DNA of 14,757 nt from the NCBI GenBank assembly GCA_015657535.1, contig JADHZB010000698.1:1-14757 (forward strand), written 5' to 3'. The position numbers and the translations under genes were made by a program. Under the pieces are notes generated by a model. The model ran no database searches, was not told the origin of the DNA, and worked only from the letters and a program-made list of their open reading frames with translations. Source of the stretch: Nephromyces sp. MM_2019. Lineage: Eukaryota > Apicomplexa > Aconoidasida > Nephromycida. Positions 10,501 through 14,757 of this stretch are shown here, piece after piece (position 1 is the stretch's first letter; every line of letters begins with the position of its first letter).

Positions 10501-13500
10501 TCAAGGTAAAGTTGGGGGGTTTGTTGGCACCGTCTAACAGCTGCGTTGATCGAGCCAACCCCCTAGCTCGCTTGTAGAAGGAGATAACCGCCGAGGTGGA
10601 GGAGTGAGAAGCTGCAGCTTGCTTTGAAGAACCCCCAGAGCGAATCACACCTTCCGGAGGAGAAAACCCCCCCCCCCCCACTCCCCTTTAGCCCGCTTTT
10701 CTTCTCTATACTCTTTGCCTCAGGGCCTATCCTTGGAACCCACAGCACGTTGTAGCGCTTGATATACGAGTCTATCACCTCCTGTATATCAGCAGAAGAG
10801 CTGATCTCATCCATATGAAACTCTACAAAGCAGCTACGAAAGCTGTGGGGCAGATGCTGCTTCACAGCGTAGGGGTATACTTGGTTGTTAGATGGGTGTG
10901 CTTTATCGGTAGGGGAAGAGGGTGGTGAGGATGATGCCCCCTGGTGGCTGCCTTTCTTTGCTTGGGAGCCGGAGAGAGTGCTGTCTTGTTGAGTTTCATC
11001 AGGTGAATGCTCAGAGGCAGGAGGAGACCCTCCCTTGCCTTGTGTGTTGGTGGTGGGAGGGGGGTTCATACACGCAAAAATGCGGAAGTTTGGATGCCTT
11101 GGAACGAGTTCCCCCCCTTTTTCTATCAAAACAAAGGGAGGAGGGGCTTGGTGGGTAGCAGTAGTGGGAGGGTGAGAGGGAAAATAAGAGGTGGAAGTAG
11201 ATGGATTCGCAGTGGAAAACGCAGAGCTACATGCAGAGGCTTCAACCAACCCCAGAAGCCTCTGAAGAAGGTCCGGTTTTGCTAGGTTTATCTCATCAAG
11301 GATGATCCAATGGCCATTCCTGATGGCATCCACCAAGATGCCTTCAACAAAGCGGAATCTCACCTTCACAGAGGCTGATTCAAAGTTTCTAATGCCCTCA
11401 GCTTTCCCTGTAAGAGAGAGGGATTTTTCTGCATCCTGCTGGGCAAACCCACTCGATTTGTGTGTGTGGCTATGCTCTGAAGGTTTCCTGAGATTTCCAT
11501 AGCTGGAAAAGGTAGAAGATGAAGGTTCTGTGTGCTTATTTTTGCAATCCTCCAAGCTCTCCCCCGCTGTGTGCTGCCTTAAGACCTTCCCACCAACAGA
11601 CGAGGAAGCTGAGCTGTTATTGAGCAAAGAAGAGGAAGAAGATGAGGGAATCTCACTCTTTAAACAACTCTTAACAAGGCGATTCTTCAGGGCTTCTCCT
11701 CCACCTTCAGCTACTACGACGTGGGCTTCATCGTGGTCTTCAAACTTCTTTCCAAGATGAACCCGATCTGAGCCTAGCCCTGAAGCTGACCGAAGCACCT
11801 GAAGACGAGTCTTCAGCTTCCTCCTTAAAAGCTGCTGAGAAGCTGATGAGGATAGTATAGGGGAAGCTTCAGTAACTCGAGGATCTTGTCTAACTGCCTC
11901 CACAGAAGAGAGAAGGCTGAGCCAGGCTGATTCGCTATTACAACGGCCAGGAGCTTCTCGAAGAGCTTCAGGCTGAGTGTGTGCAGCTAATGAGGTTGAA
12001 GAAACCGTGTGTTTCGTGTGTCCGTGAGCAGTATTTCCAGCCGAAGCTAGTGTTTCCTGAGAGAGTGTAGCGTTACGCTTCACACCCCCCTTGAGGATGG
12101 GGAAAGTAGGCTTCGTTGAAACGTGTGCGGACGATAGGGTGCTTGTTATCATTGGCAGCTTCTCAGGTGTGCTACTGGAGGAAGAGGGGGCTTTCAAGCT
12201 GGGAAAGAAGGATGCAATTTCCCCTCGGGAGAGCTCCAAGCCTATGGCACAGCTAGCAATCCAACAGTCACACACATCAACGTAATATCTCGCAGCTAAG
12301 AGCTCCTCAATCAAAGCTCTCAACTCTGAGTAGGCATTTACAAAGGCTTCTACGCCAAAAGTCCCCCCCCTTAAAGAGTTTATAGAAGATGAAGGAGCTG
12401 GGGGCCCACGACCGTGGTGTGTAGCCTCCTGGCCAGATCCTTTGAGAGCAATCCCCCCCACTTCACTGCATGGAGAGTGCTCACTACTTGCTGCATTTAG
12501 GTTGCTACGATCGCCCTGCTCTTGATTCCTCAAGTAAAAAGGGCAGGAGGCCTCCTGCTCAGACTCCAACAGAGAGCCTCCTTCAGTATCCCCCCCCACA
12601 AGCAGCCCTGCACCCCCCTCAAGAATGTGAACATCACCCTCCTTCCCAGCATCCGATTCTTTTCCCCTCTTCCAAACATCCACCCCCCTCCCCTCCCCTC
12701 CACCCAGCTTCTCCTCCTTATTCAAGGATAAACCGGCCGATAAACACCATCCCGCCTCTGAAAGCACCCCCTCTTCCCCCCCATGATTACCACCCCCCTT
12801 CCTCTTCTTTGAAGAGCGCCTTCGCTTCGCCCCCCGTAGAGTATCTTCTCCCCTCTCTAACAGTGAGGCTGCTTTAGCTTCAATGAGGCCAAGCATTGTG
12901 CGTTTCCAGTCTTCAAGCAGCCTAGTCATATCAGTAGCAGGGTCGTCCGGATAGAAGCTACCAATCAAGTCAGTAGACTCTGATTGTTCGCTAAAGTTAT
13001 AGACTACTAGCTTCTGATTAACTAGAGACGCTAGGTGTTGAACTATCGCCGTCTTACCTGTTCCTGTCTCTCCAACTAGCAACACTGACTGGCCTAGATC
13101 AACACATTGAGCTATGCAGCGAAGAGCTCTCCACTGTACAGATGTTTGAGCTAGTCTTACCGTCGCTAGATTAAGTGGAGACTGAGAATCGATAGCGTCT
13201 TCAGCCTCTGGTTGAAGAGGAAGGGGGGCTTCCCCCTGGGGAGTGAGCTTTTTCGGGAGCTCCACATTGCCGATACGCACACAACCCGGTTGGGGAGTTG
13301 AGATGGAGCAAAGGGGCTCATCTATAGTGATTAACCTTACCTGAAGCGGATATGTAGGGGGGAGAGTTGGAGGCAGGGAAAAGGTGAGTGCGGGAGCGTA
13401 GTGTACTGTCGGTAGTGGGGTATGCGGGATGGGGTGGTACCTAGTTGGGGCATGTACATACACTCGAAATCTGCACTTCACAAAGAAAGCAGAAAATGGG

Positions 13501-14721
13501 CTTTTCAGTGCAATTTGAGTAGATTCTAGCAGCTAAATGTTTGAAGCTCCAGTCTAGTAGACTTTGAATAGGGCAAATAATCGTTTGAACTACACACAAC
13601 ATGCAAGCATTACTGCTACGTTGCCCTCGAGTTTGAAGGCGGATAAATACTCCTTGGAAAAGCATCAACCTTTCATAGCAGGCGAGGAGTATGAAGCATT
13701 CTCTCCATACGCCACATAAAATGAAGAGCTGAACAAGTGAAAGGCACACACACACACACACATACACACAAAAAGCAACGAGAAGATACACACACAAACC
13801 TGATCTGAGGTTAAAGACCAGAAGCTCCCAAACGTCTGGAGCACCTCCAAGCGGGAAGAAATATTTGGGATGTGAGCAAACAACACCTAAAGGTTAAATA
13901 TACGCACACACACACACTATAAAACAAGAAAACACACATTATAACCAACCACTAGATCAACAAACACACTAGCAACGCACACACGTAACAAATTCCGTAG
14001 CCAACCACGCCACGCACACACACAGACACTAGCAACCCATGCTGTAGCCAGCTACAACAGGCCATACACACCACAGCCAAGCACAACATCCATACACACA
14101 CAGCTACTCGCATCATCCACACATGCACATACACCAGATAATTTACACACAGCACACACACACACACACCACAACATCAAAATACATGTACAAACACCAA
14201 CACCTTACCGTATGGGCTATCTGCACTATACTAAGCCTTGTGTGCTCAAGCAGAAAGCCCGACGATGAAAACGAACAAAACCTGCTAACAAAGGCGCAGA
14301 AGCGGAAGAGGTCTTTGAAGATGGGAACCCTTCCAAACCCTCCAATAAACAACCTCCGATGAAGAGAGAGGGTTTTGAAGAAGGAAGTGATAATCTGCAC
14401 ACACAACGACTGGATCTGAGAGAAGTTGAAAATTAGGAACTCAACGAGATCTTGAATGGAAGCGTAGGGTATAGTCAGCTTCATCCACCCCCCTAGCCCC
14501 CCGCTGGCAGTCGAAGCTCCAGACTCCACCCCCCTAAGCAACAGTAAAGGAGAGAAACCCGGTCTCTTAGCCTTCCAAAAGCTTTGTGTGCAGGAGATTT
14601 GGTGGAACTCTGAGGAGGGAACCTGCTCAAAACTTGTGGGTGTGGCATCTTCCTTCTTCACACACTCTGAGCAAACTTGGTTGCTCAGCTTCTTCCTTGA
14701 AGAAGGGCTGGCTAGATTCAC
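546..14721 (-). CDS. MDN1: Midasin (Rea1/MDN1-type AAA+ ATPase), internal part of gene, 8 exons
   Basis: Join on the minus strand: 14721-14209, 13886-13800, 13728-13462, 13340-9682, 9448-4228, 3826-3358, 2845-1855, 1580-546. Midasin is a nuclear ring-shaped ATPase with six AAA modules in one chain; it uses ATP to pull assembly factors (Ytm1/WDR12, Rsa4/NLE1) off pre-60S particles. Seen here: the AAA1 lid, P-loop and Walker B pairs for AAA2-AAA6, and lid blocks of the form LRDLLxW after AAA3, AAA4 and AAA5. The order and the diagnostic blocks fit midasin rather than dynein or other multi-AAA proteins. All junctions keep phase, except that E4 has one surplus base at a G run (10667-10679). About 4,080 codons are present, nearly three times the usual length of this section, because of low-complexity insertions. 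The N-terminus, AAA1 P-loop, linker, acidic region and MIDAS domain are outside the window. Family identity is near certain; exact exon ends are inferred by eye. Confidence 0.93.
1049..1090. repeat. 42-base pure purine tract (+), coding Ser/Pro run
   Basis: Uninterrupted A/G on the + strand. The sense strand is pure C/T and encodes a Ser-Ser-Ser-Ser-Pro-Pro-Pro-Pro-Ser run in the AAA6 insertion of E8. It could form triplex DNA and resembles a pyrimidine tract, but no acceptor use is implied. Confidence 0.85.
1581..1854 (-). other. Intron 7 (274 bases, phase 1), splits the AAA6 P-loop
   Basis: Donor GTAGGT and acceptor CCTCCTCTTTACAG. Splicing fuses GPPKS, a split Gly codon, and KSS into a full P-loop; unspliced, the E7 frame stops at 1844. 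It contains a 31-base tandem duplication at 1700-1757. Confidence 0.92.
1700..1757. repeat. Tandem duplication, 27 identical bases at 31-base spacing
   Basis: The word beginning ACACACACAAGGTGCATAC and ending AAGAAGAG occurs at 1700-1726 and again at 1731-1757, separated by GAGG. It lies within intron 7. Confidence 0.9.
1855..2845 (-). CDS. MDN1: Midasin exon E7: AAA5-AAA6 linker and start of AAA6
   Basis: 330 codons plus one base. The acceptor is TTCTTCCTCCGGCAG|GTACC. The beginning (CANLLIMSRMKTAADREPVR) matches the family's post-lid helix, in human a Y-x-x-RMRTEEDKKKV-like stretch. About 230 residues of poorly conserved, Ser/Glu/Lys-rich sequence follow, with SRLEYATDTRLLLEACRLLN and no recognisable domain. 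The exon closes with VEPVAALLCAIRMNWPVVVS and GPPKSG, matching the helix and first half of the AAA6 P-loop (family form ...SVKCVEMNW-x-x-ILVGPASVGKTS). The donor CTG|GTAGGT cuts inside the P-loop glycine codon. A competing GT four bases downstream (TAG|GTGCTA) would break the frame. Confidence 0.9.
2846..3357 (-). other. Intron 6 (512 bases, phase 0)
   Basis: Donor GTGAGT and acceptor TTCTTCCTCCGGCAG. It is the longest complete intron and TG-rich throughout on the sense strand, with pure runs at 3197-3232 and 2975-2990, plus several short near-repeats of a GCTCTTGTAGTTTGC-like word around 3020-3120. No conserved coding text in any frame. Confidence 0.88.
3197..3232. repeat. (CA)n/(TG)n microsatellite in intron 6
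   Basis: Near-pure CA repeat on the + strand, TG on the gene's sense strand, with one CC interruption at 3211-3213. Confidence 0.95.
3358..3826 (-). CDS. MDN1: Midasin exon E6: second half of AAA5 and its lid
   Basis: One completing base plus 156 codons. The acceptor is ACCCCCCCTCAG|CTGG; the split codon AG+C gives Ser, so the joined text reads MSFSWHDGILLQAM, as expected for the AAA5 block F-x-W-x-DGPLL. Walker B is WIILDELNLATQQVLEGLNA (about 3757-3790). Next come HRREVYV, LFASQNPASEGSGRKILPRS and FLNRFTRLYLHHLSSEDYL, where FLNRF is the AAA5 form of the arginine-finger motif. The lid is YWSWNLRDIMKLCELIVSR. It ends at GG|GTGAGT. Motifs are intact and only slightly longer than in yeast or human, so AAA5 looks catalytically competent and is the least expanded module here. 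Confidence 0.95.
3827..4227 (-). other. Intron 5 (401 bases, phase 2)
   Basis: Donor CAG|GTATGT and acceptor TCACCCCCCCTCAG. It interrupts AAA5 between the P-loop half and the Walker B half. The 5' part is TG-rich on the sense strand (about 4176-4227), while the part from about 3925 to 4050 is CA-rich on the sense strand, unlike the other introns. No coding text is seen. Confidence 0.9.
3999..4050. repeat. (TG)n microsatellite on the + strand in intron 5
   Basis: TG repeat with TA and GAG interruptions on the + strand, hence CA on the gene's sense strand. This polarity is opposite to the repeats of the other introns. Confidence 0.92.
4228..9448 (-). CDS. MDN1: Midasin exon E5: second half of AAA3, all of AAA4, first half of AAA5
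   Basis: About 1,740 codons in one unbroken frame. It begins after a CGTCGTTTCAG acceptor with LTFQEGPLLQAIRQGHW, then Walker B VILDELNLAP (AAA3, about 9371-9402), FATQNPAGGLYGGRKFLSEA, FRNRFIEVFVEEISSDDL and the lid MTVRDLLKWGERVRAAD. AAA4: RLVALVGRCIRFKEP, P-loop GETGTGKT (8106-8129), CHLNTEASDVIGGLRPTR, a ~400-residue insertion including a five-copy repeat, LFEWVDGPLVNAM, Walker B FLLDEISLAED (about 6613-6645), ATMNPGGDFGKRELSPALRN, lid LTLRDILSWVHF. Then a linker with FDDYNGYGWIFHP, a Ser/Pro/Thr-rich stretch with PPKKAKVSK, and AAA5 P-loop GPPGVGKTS (4389-4415) with NLSEQTDMMDLLGSDLP. It ends at a textbook donor, TTCAG|GTATGT. Confidence 0.95.
4632..4658 (-). other. PPKKAKVSK, candidate monopartite nuclear localisation signal
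   Basis: Fits the K-K-x-K pattern of classical monopartite signals and sits in a Ser/Thr/Pro-rich, probably disordered linker just before AAA5 in E5. Inferred from pattern only. Confidence 0.4.
6864..7118 (-). repeat. Coding minisatellite, five perfect 51-base copies (17 aa each)
   Basis: Five identical contiguous copies with an exact period of 51 bases. On the sense strand each encodes STFKASLPPSTIDASPP, which itself consists of two related halves, STFKASLPP and STIDASPP. It is followed by a decayed half-copy (STIPTSSH). The array lies in E5 between the P-loop and Walker B of AAA4. It keeps frame (51 = 3 x 17), so copy-number change would be tolerated. The + strand is very G-rich. Confidence 0.97.
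9449..9681 (-). other. Intron 4, proposed (233 bases, phase 1), contains the only N
   Basis: The AAA3 P-loop frame and the AAA3 Walker B frame differ, so something must change frame here. Donor GGAG|GTACGG (GT at 9681) with acceptor CCCCCGTCGTTTCAG (AG at 9450-9449) restores phase and yields LTFQEGPLLQ, in line with the family block F-x-EG-x-L. A second acceptor, TTTCCAG at 9436-9435, does not fit this donor's phase. The segment is less TG-rich than the other introns and is open in both frames as Ser/Lys-rich text. A sequencing fault at N9522 is therefore a real alternative. Confidence 0.5.
9682..13340 (-). CDS. MDN1: Midasin exon E4: complete AAA2 and first half of AAA3
   Basis: About 1,219 codons. 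It opens after CCGCTTCAG|GTAAGG with VRLITIDEPLCSIS, then GCVRIGNVELPKK, the short beta element that precedes AAA2 in midasins. AAA2 has P-loop GETGTGKT (13050-13073), FSEQSESTDLIGSFYP, about 530 residues of insertion, FRFVEGILVDAIRNGHW, Walker B IILDEINLA (about 11286-11312), FRIFACMNP, a further insertion, and LPHSFRSCFVEFHMDEISSS. FYKRARGLAR and NFTLRTLVRALKHAG form its lid. AAA3 follows: FITPSIEAHLENIARILSGS, P-loop GPTSSGKTS (9884-9910), RINHHQHTDLTEYLGNYVS. The big AAA2 insertion carries a basic cluster and Gly/Glu/Ser-rich runs. The reading frame slips by one base at the 13-base G run (10667-10679); the conserved text on both sides lies in the two different frames. The exon most likely ends at TTGGAG|GTACGG. 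Confidence 0.9.
10667..10679 (-). other. 13-base G homopolymer (sense) where the E4 frame slips by one
   Basis: The sense strand reads AAGGGGAGT then 13 G then TTTTCTCC. Upstream, the AAA2 frame runs to an early stop at about 10563 if uncorrected. Downstream, the conserved AAA2 lid text is in the frame reached by removing one G. Either a sequencing or assembly length error, a true length variant, or a real frameshift. Confidence 0.9.
12798..12827 (-). other. Basic cluster KRRRSSKKRK, candidate nuclear localisation signal
   Basis: A bipartite-like run of Lys/Arg at the start of the AAA2 insertion in E4. Midasin acts in the nucleolus and nucleoplasm. Import function is inferred from composition only. 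Confidence 0.45.
13341..13461 (-). other. Intron 3 (121 bases, phase 0)
   Basis: Donor GTATGT and acceptor CTACATATCCGCTTCAG, preceded by a C/T-rich tract. The E3 frame hits a stop at about 13443, so splicing is required to reach the AAA2 exon. Read-through in the E4 frame is open but gives His/Pro/Thr-rich, unconserved text. Confidence 0.75.
13462..13728 (-). CDS. MDN1: Midasin exon E3: linker between AAA1 and AAA2
   Basis: 89 codons, in phase 0 at both ends. The acceptor is CACTTGTTCAG|CTC (AG at 13730-13729). The best donor is CGAGT|GTATGT (GT at 13461), the same hexamer used at 4227. An alternative donor in the same phase, GAA|GTGCAG, lies 12 bases upstream. The sequence is rich in Cys and aromatic residues (LFILCGVWRECFILLACYER and onward) and open throughout, but shows no motif I recognise. 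By position it forms the variable helical linker before the beta-strand that opens AAA2. It stops four codons after the donor if left unspliced, which supports a donor near here. Confidence 0.6.
13729..13799 (-). other. Intron 2 (71 bases, phase 0)
   Basis: Donor GTTTGT and acceptor TTCACTTGTTCAG. Most of it is TG repeat on the sense strand (13745-13762 and flanks). Read-through codes for Val-Cys runs. It shows that introns of about 70 bases occur in this gene. Confidence 0.7.
13745..13770. repeat. (CA)n/(TG)n microsatellite in intron 2
   Basis: Pure CA from 13745 to 13762, one TA interruption, then CA again; TG on the sense strand. Confidence 0.93.
13800..13886 (-). CDS. MDN1: Midasin exon E2: small exon in the AAA1 lid to AAA2 linker
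   Basis: Only 29 codons (VLFAHIPNISSRLEVLQTFG and nine more), in phase 0 at both ends. The acceptor is TTAACCTTTAG|GTG (AG at 13888-13887) and the donor is ATCAG|GTTTGT (GT at 13799). It joins in frame to E1 and E3. In other midasins this position holds a helical segment after the AAA1 lid, of the form IFQEALDCF; NISSRLEVLQTFGSFW is compatible with it but not diagnostic. The call depends on splice sites, phase and position rather than on strong homology. Confidence 0.6.
13887..14208 (-). other. Intron 1 (322 bases, phase 0)
   Basis: Donor GTAAGG and acceptor TTTAACCTTTAG. The sense strand is strongly TG/GT-rich, with pure (TG)n runs at 14153-14169 and about 13906-13918, and scattered GTAGCTGGCTACAG-like segments. 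No conserved coding text. Removing it joins E1 to E2 in phase 0. Confidence 0.75.
14153..14169. repeat. (CA)n/(TG)n microsatellite in intron 1
   Basis: Pure CA run on the + strand close to the donor of intron 1; TG on the sense strand. Confidence 0.9.
14209..14721 (-). CDS. MDN1: Midasin exon E1: end of AAA1 and AAA1 lid
   Basis: 171 codons, in phase 0 at both ends. It starts after a pyrimidine-rich TACTCAATAG acceptor; that TAG is also an in-frame stop, so the reading frame cannot extend upstream without splicing. The GTG at 14721 is therefore the first exon codon (Val), not a start. The first ~75 residues are Ser/Lys/Pro-rich and unrecognised. Next come WMKLTIPYASIQDLVEFL and a helical segment, matching by eye the AAA1 stretch of midasin that follows the arginine-finger region (W-K-I-x-L-x-N in human). 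GRVPIFKDLFRFCAFVSRF corresponds to the lid motif RELSLRDLLNWCNRI. The exon ends at a strong donor, ACG|GTAAGG (GT at 14208). AAA1 is the most divergent module in this protein, so the residue-level match is weaker than for AAA2-AAA5. Confidence 0.75.
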
Positions 14722-14757
14722 CTATTGAGTAGAGGGGAGCATATCAAACAAGGGGAG
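14722..14757 (-). other. 3' end of upstream intron (partial)
   Basis: On the minus strand these 36 bases read TGATATGCTCCCCTCTACTC then AATAG|GTG: a pyrimidine-rich stretch ending in AG just before E1. In the frame of E1 they contain a stop directly at the boundary. Best explained as the tail of an intron whose 5' part lies outside the window; the missing AAA1 P-loop exon must be further upstream. Confidence 0.6.

Noticed and set aside
10612..10681. 70-base intron explaining the E4 frame slip
   Set aside because: Phase works and an intron of 71 bases exists nearby, but the donor is GTGGGG, the acceptor lacks a pyrimidine tract, and a 13-base homopolymer is the simpler cause. Kept as an alternative in the finding.
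14719..14721. GTG at 14721 as a translation start
   Set aside because: It follows an acceptor-like AG with a pyrimidine tract, and the text after it belongs to the interior of midasin (end of AAA1), so it is an exon boundary.
546..14721. Dynein heavy chain or another multi-AAA protein
   Set aside because: The AAA4 and AAA5 blocks (GGLRPTR, MNPGGDFGKRELSPALRN, NLSEQTDMMDLLGSDLP) and DELNLA Walker B forms are those of midasin; no dynein P1 or stalk features are seen.
1..14757. tRNA, rRNA, transposon or viral genes
   Set aside because: No cloverleaf-like segment, rRNA core, transposase or reverse-transcriptase motif, or terminal inverted repeats were recognised on either strand.

Overview
The window lies inside one very large eukaryotic gene on the minus strand. 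Both ends of the gene are outside it. The product is midasin (MDN1 in animals, Rea1 in yeast), the nuclear dynein-like AAA+ ATPase that strips assembly factors from pre-60S ribosomal particles. Recognition rests on the AAA modules appearing in midasin order, from right to left: AAA1 lid, AAA2, AAA3, AAA4, AAA5 and AAA6. Several carry blocks diagnostic for the family, for example VIGGLRPTR and MNPGGDFGKRELSPALRNRFTEIW in AAA4 and LVRVNLSEQTDMMDLLGSDLP in AAA5.

I reconstruct eight exons (E1 to E8, numbered from the first one in the window): 14721-14209, 13886-13800, 13728-13462, 13340-9682, 9448-4228, 3826-3358, 2845-1855 and 1580-546. All introns are GT-AG. Codon phase agrees across every junction, apart from a one-base excess inside E4 at a 13-base G run. 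This gives about 4,080 codons for a stretch that takes roughly 1,400-1,500 residues in yeast or human. The excess is low-complexity, Ser/Pro/Gly-rich or charged sequence, mostly between the P-loop and Walker B of AAA2, AAA4 and AAA6, plus linkers. E1 begins after an acceptor-like site at 14722. E8 ends at a donor at 545, and the last exposed bases at the left edge look like the pyrimidine tract of the next acceptor. AAA1's P-loop and the linker, acidic region and MIDAS domain are therefore outside the window.

Organism: spliced genes, enormous low-complexity insertions in a housekeeping protein, roughly balanced base composition and (TG)n-rich introns suggest an apicomplexan of the coccidian type or a close alveolate relative. 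This is an inference; no species can be named. One unresolved base (N at 9522) and the frame break in the G run suggest draft-quality sequence.

I found no second gene, RNA gene, mobile element or CRISPR array. Notable points are a perfect 5 x 51-base coding minisatellite inside AAA4, a degenerate Walker B in AAA6, loss of the usual RNRF arginine in AAA2, the sense-biased (TG)n tracts of the introns, and one intron in which the repeat polarity flips.
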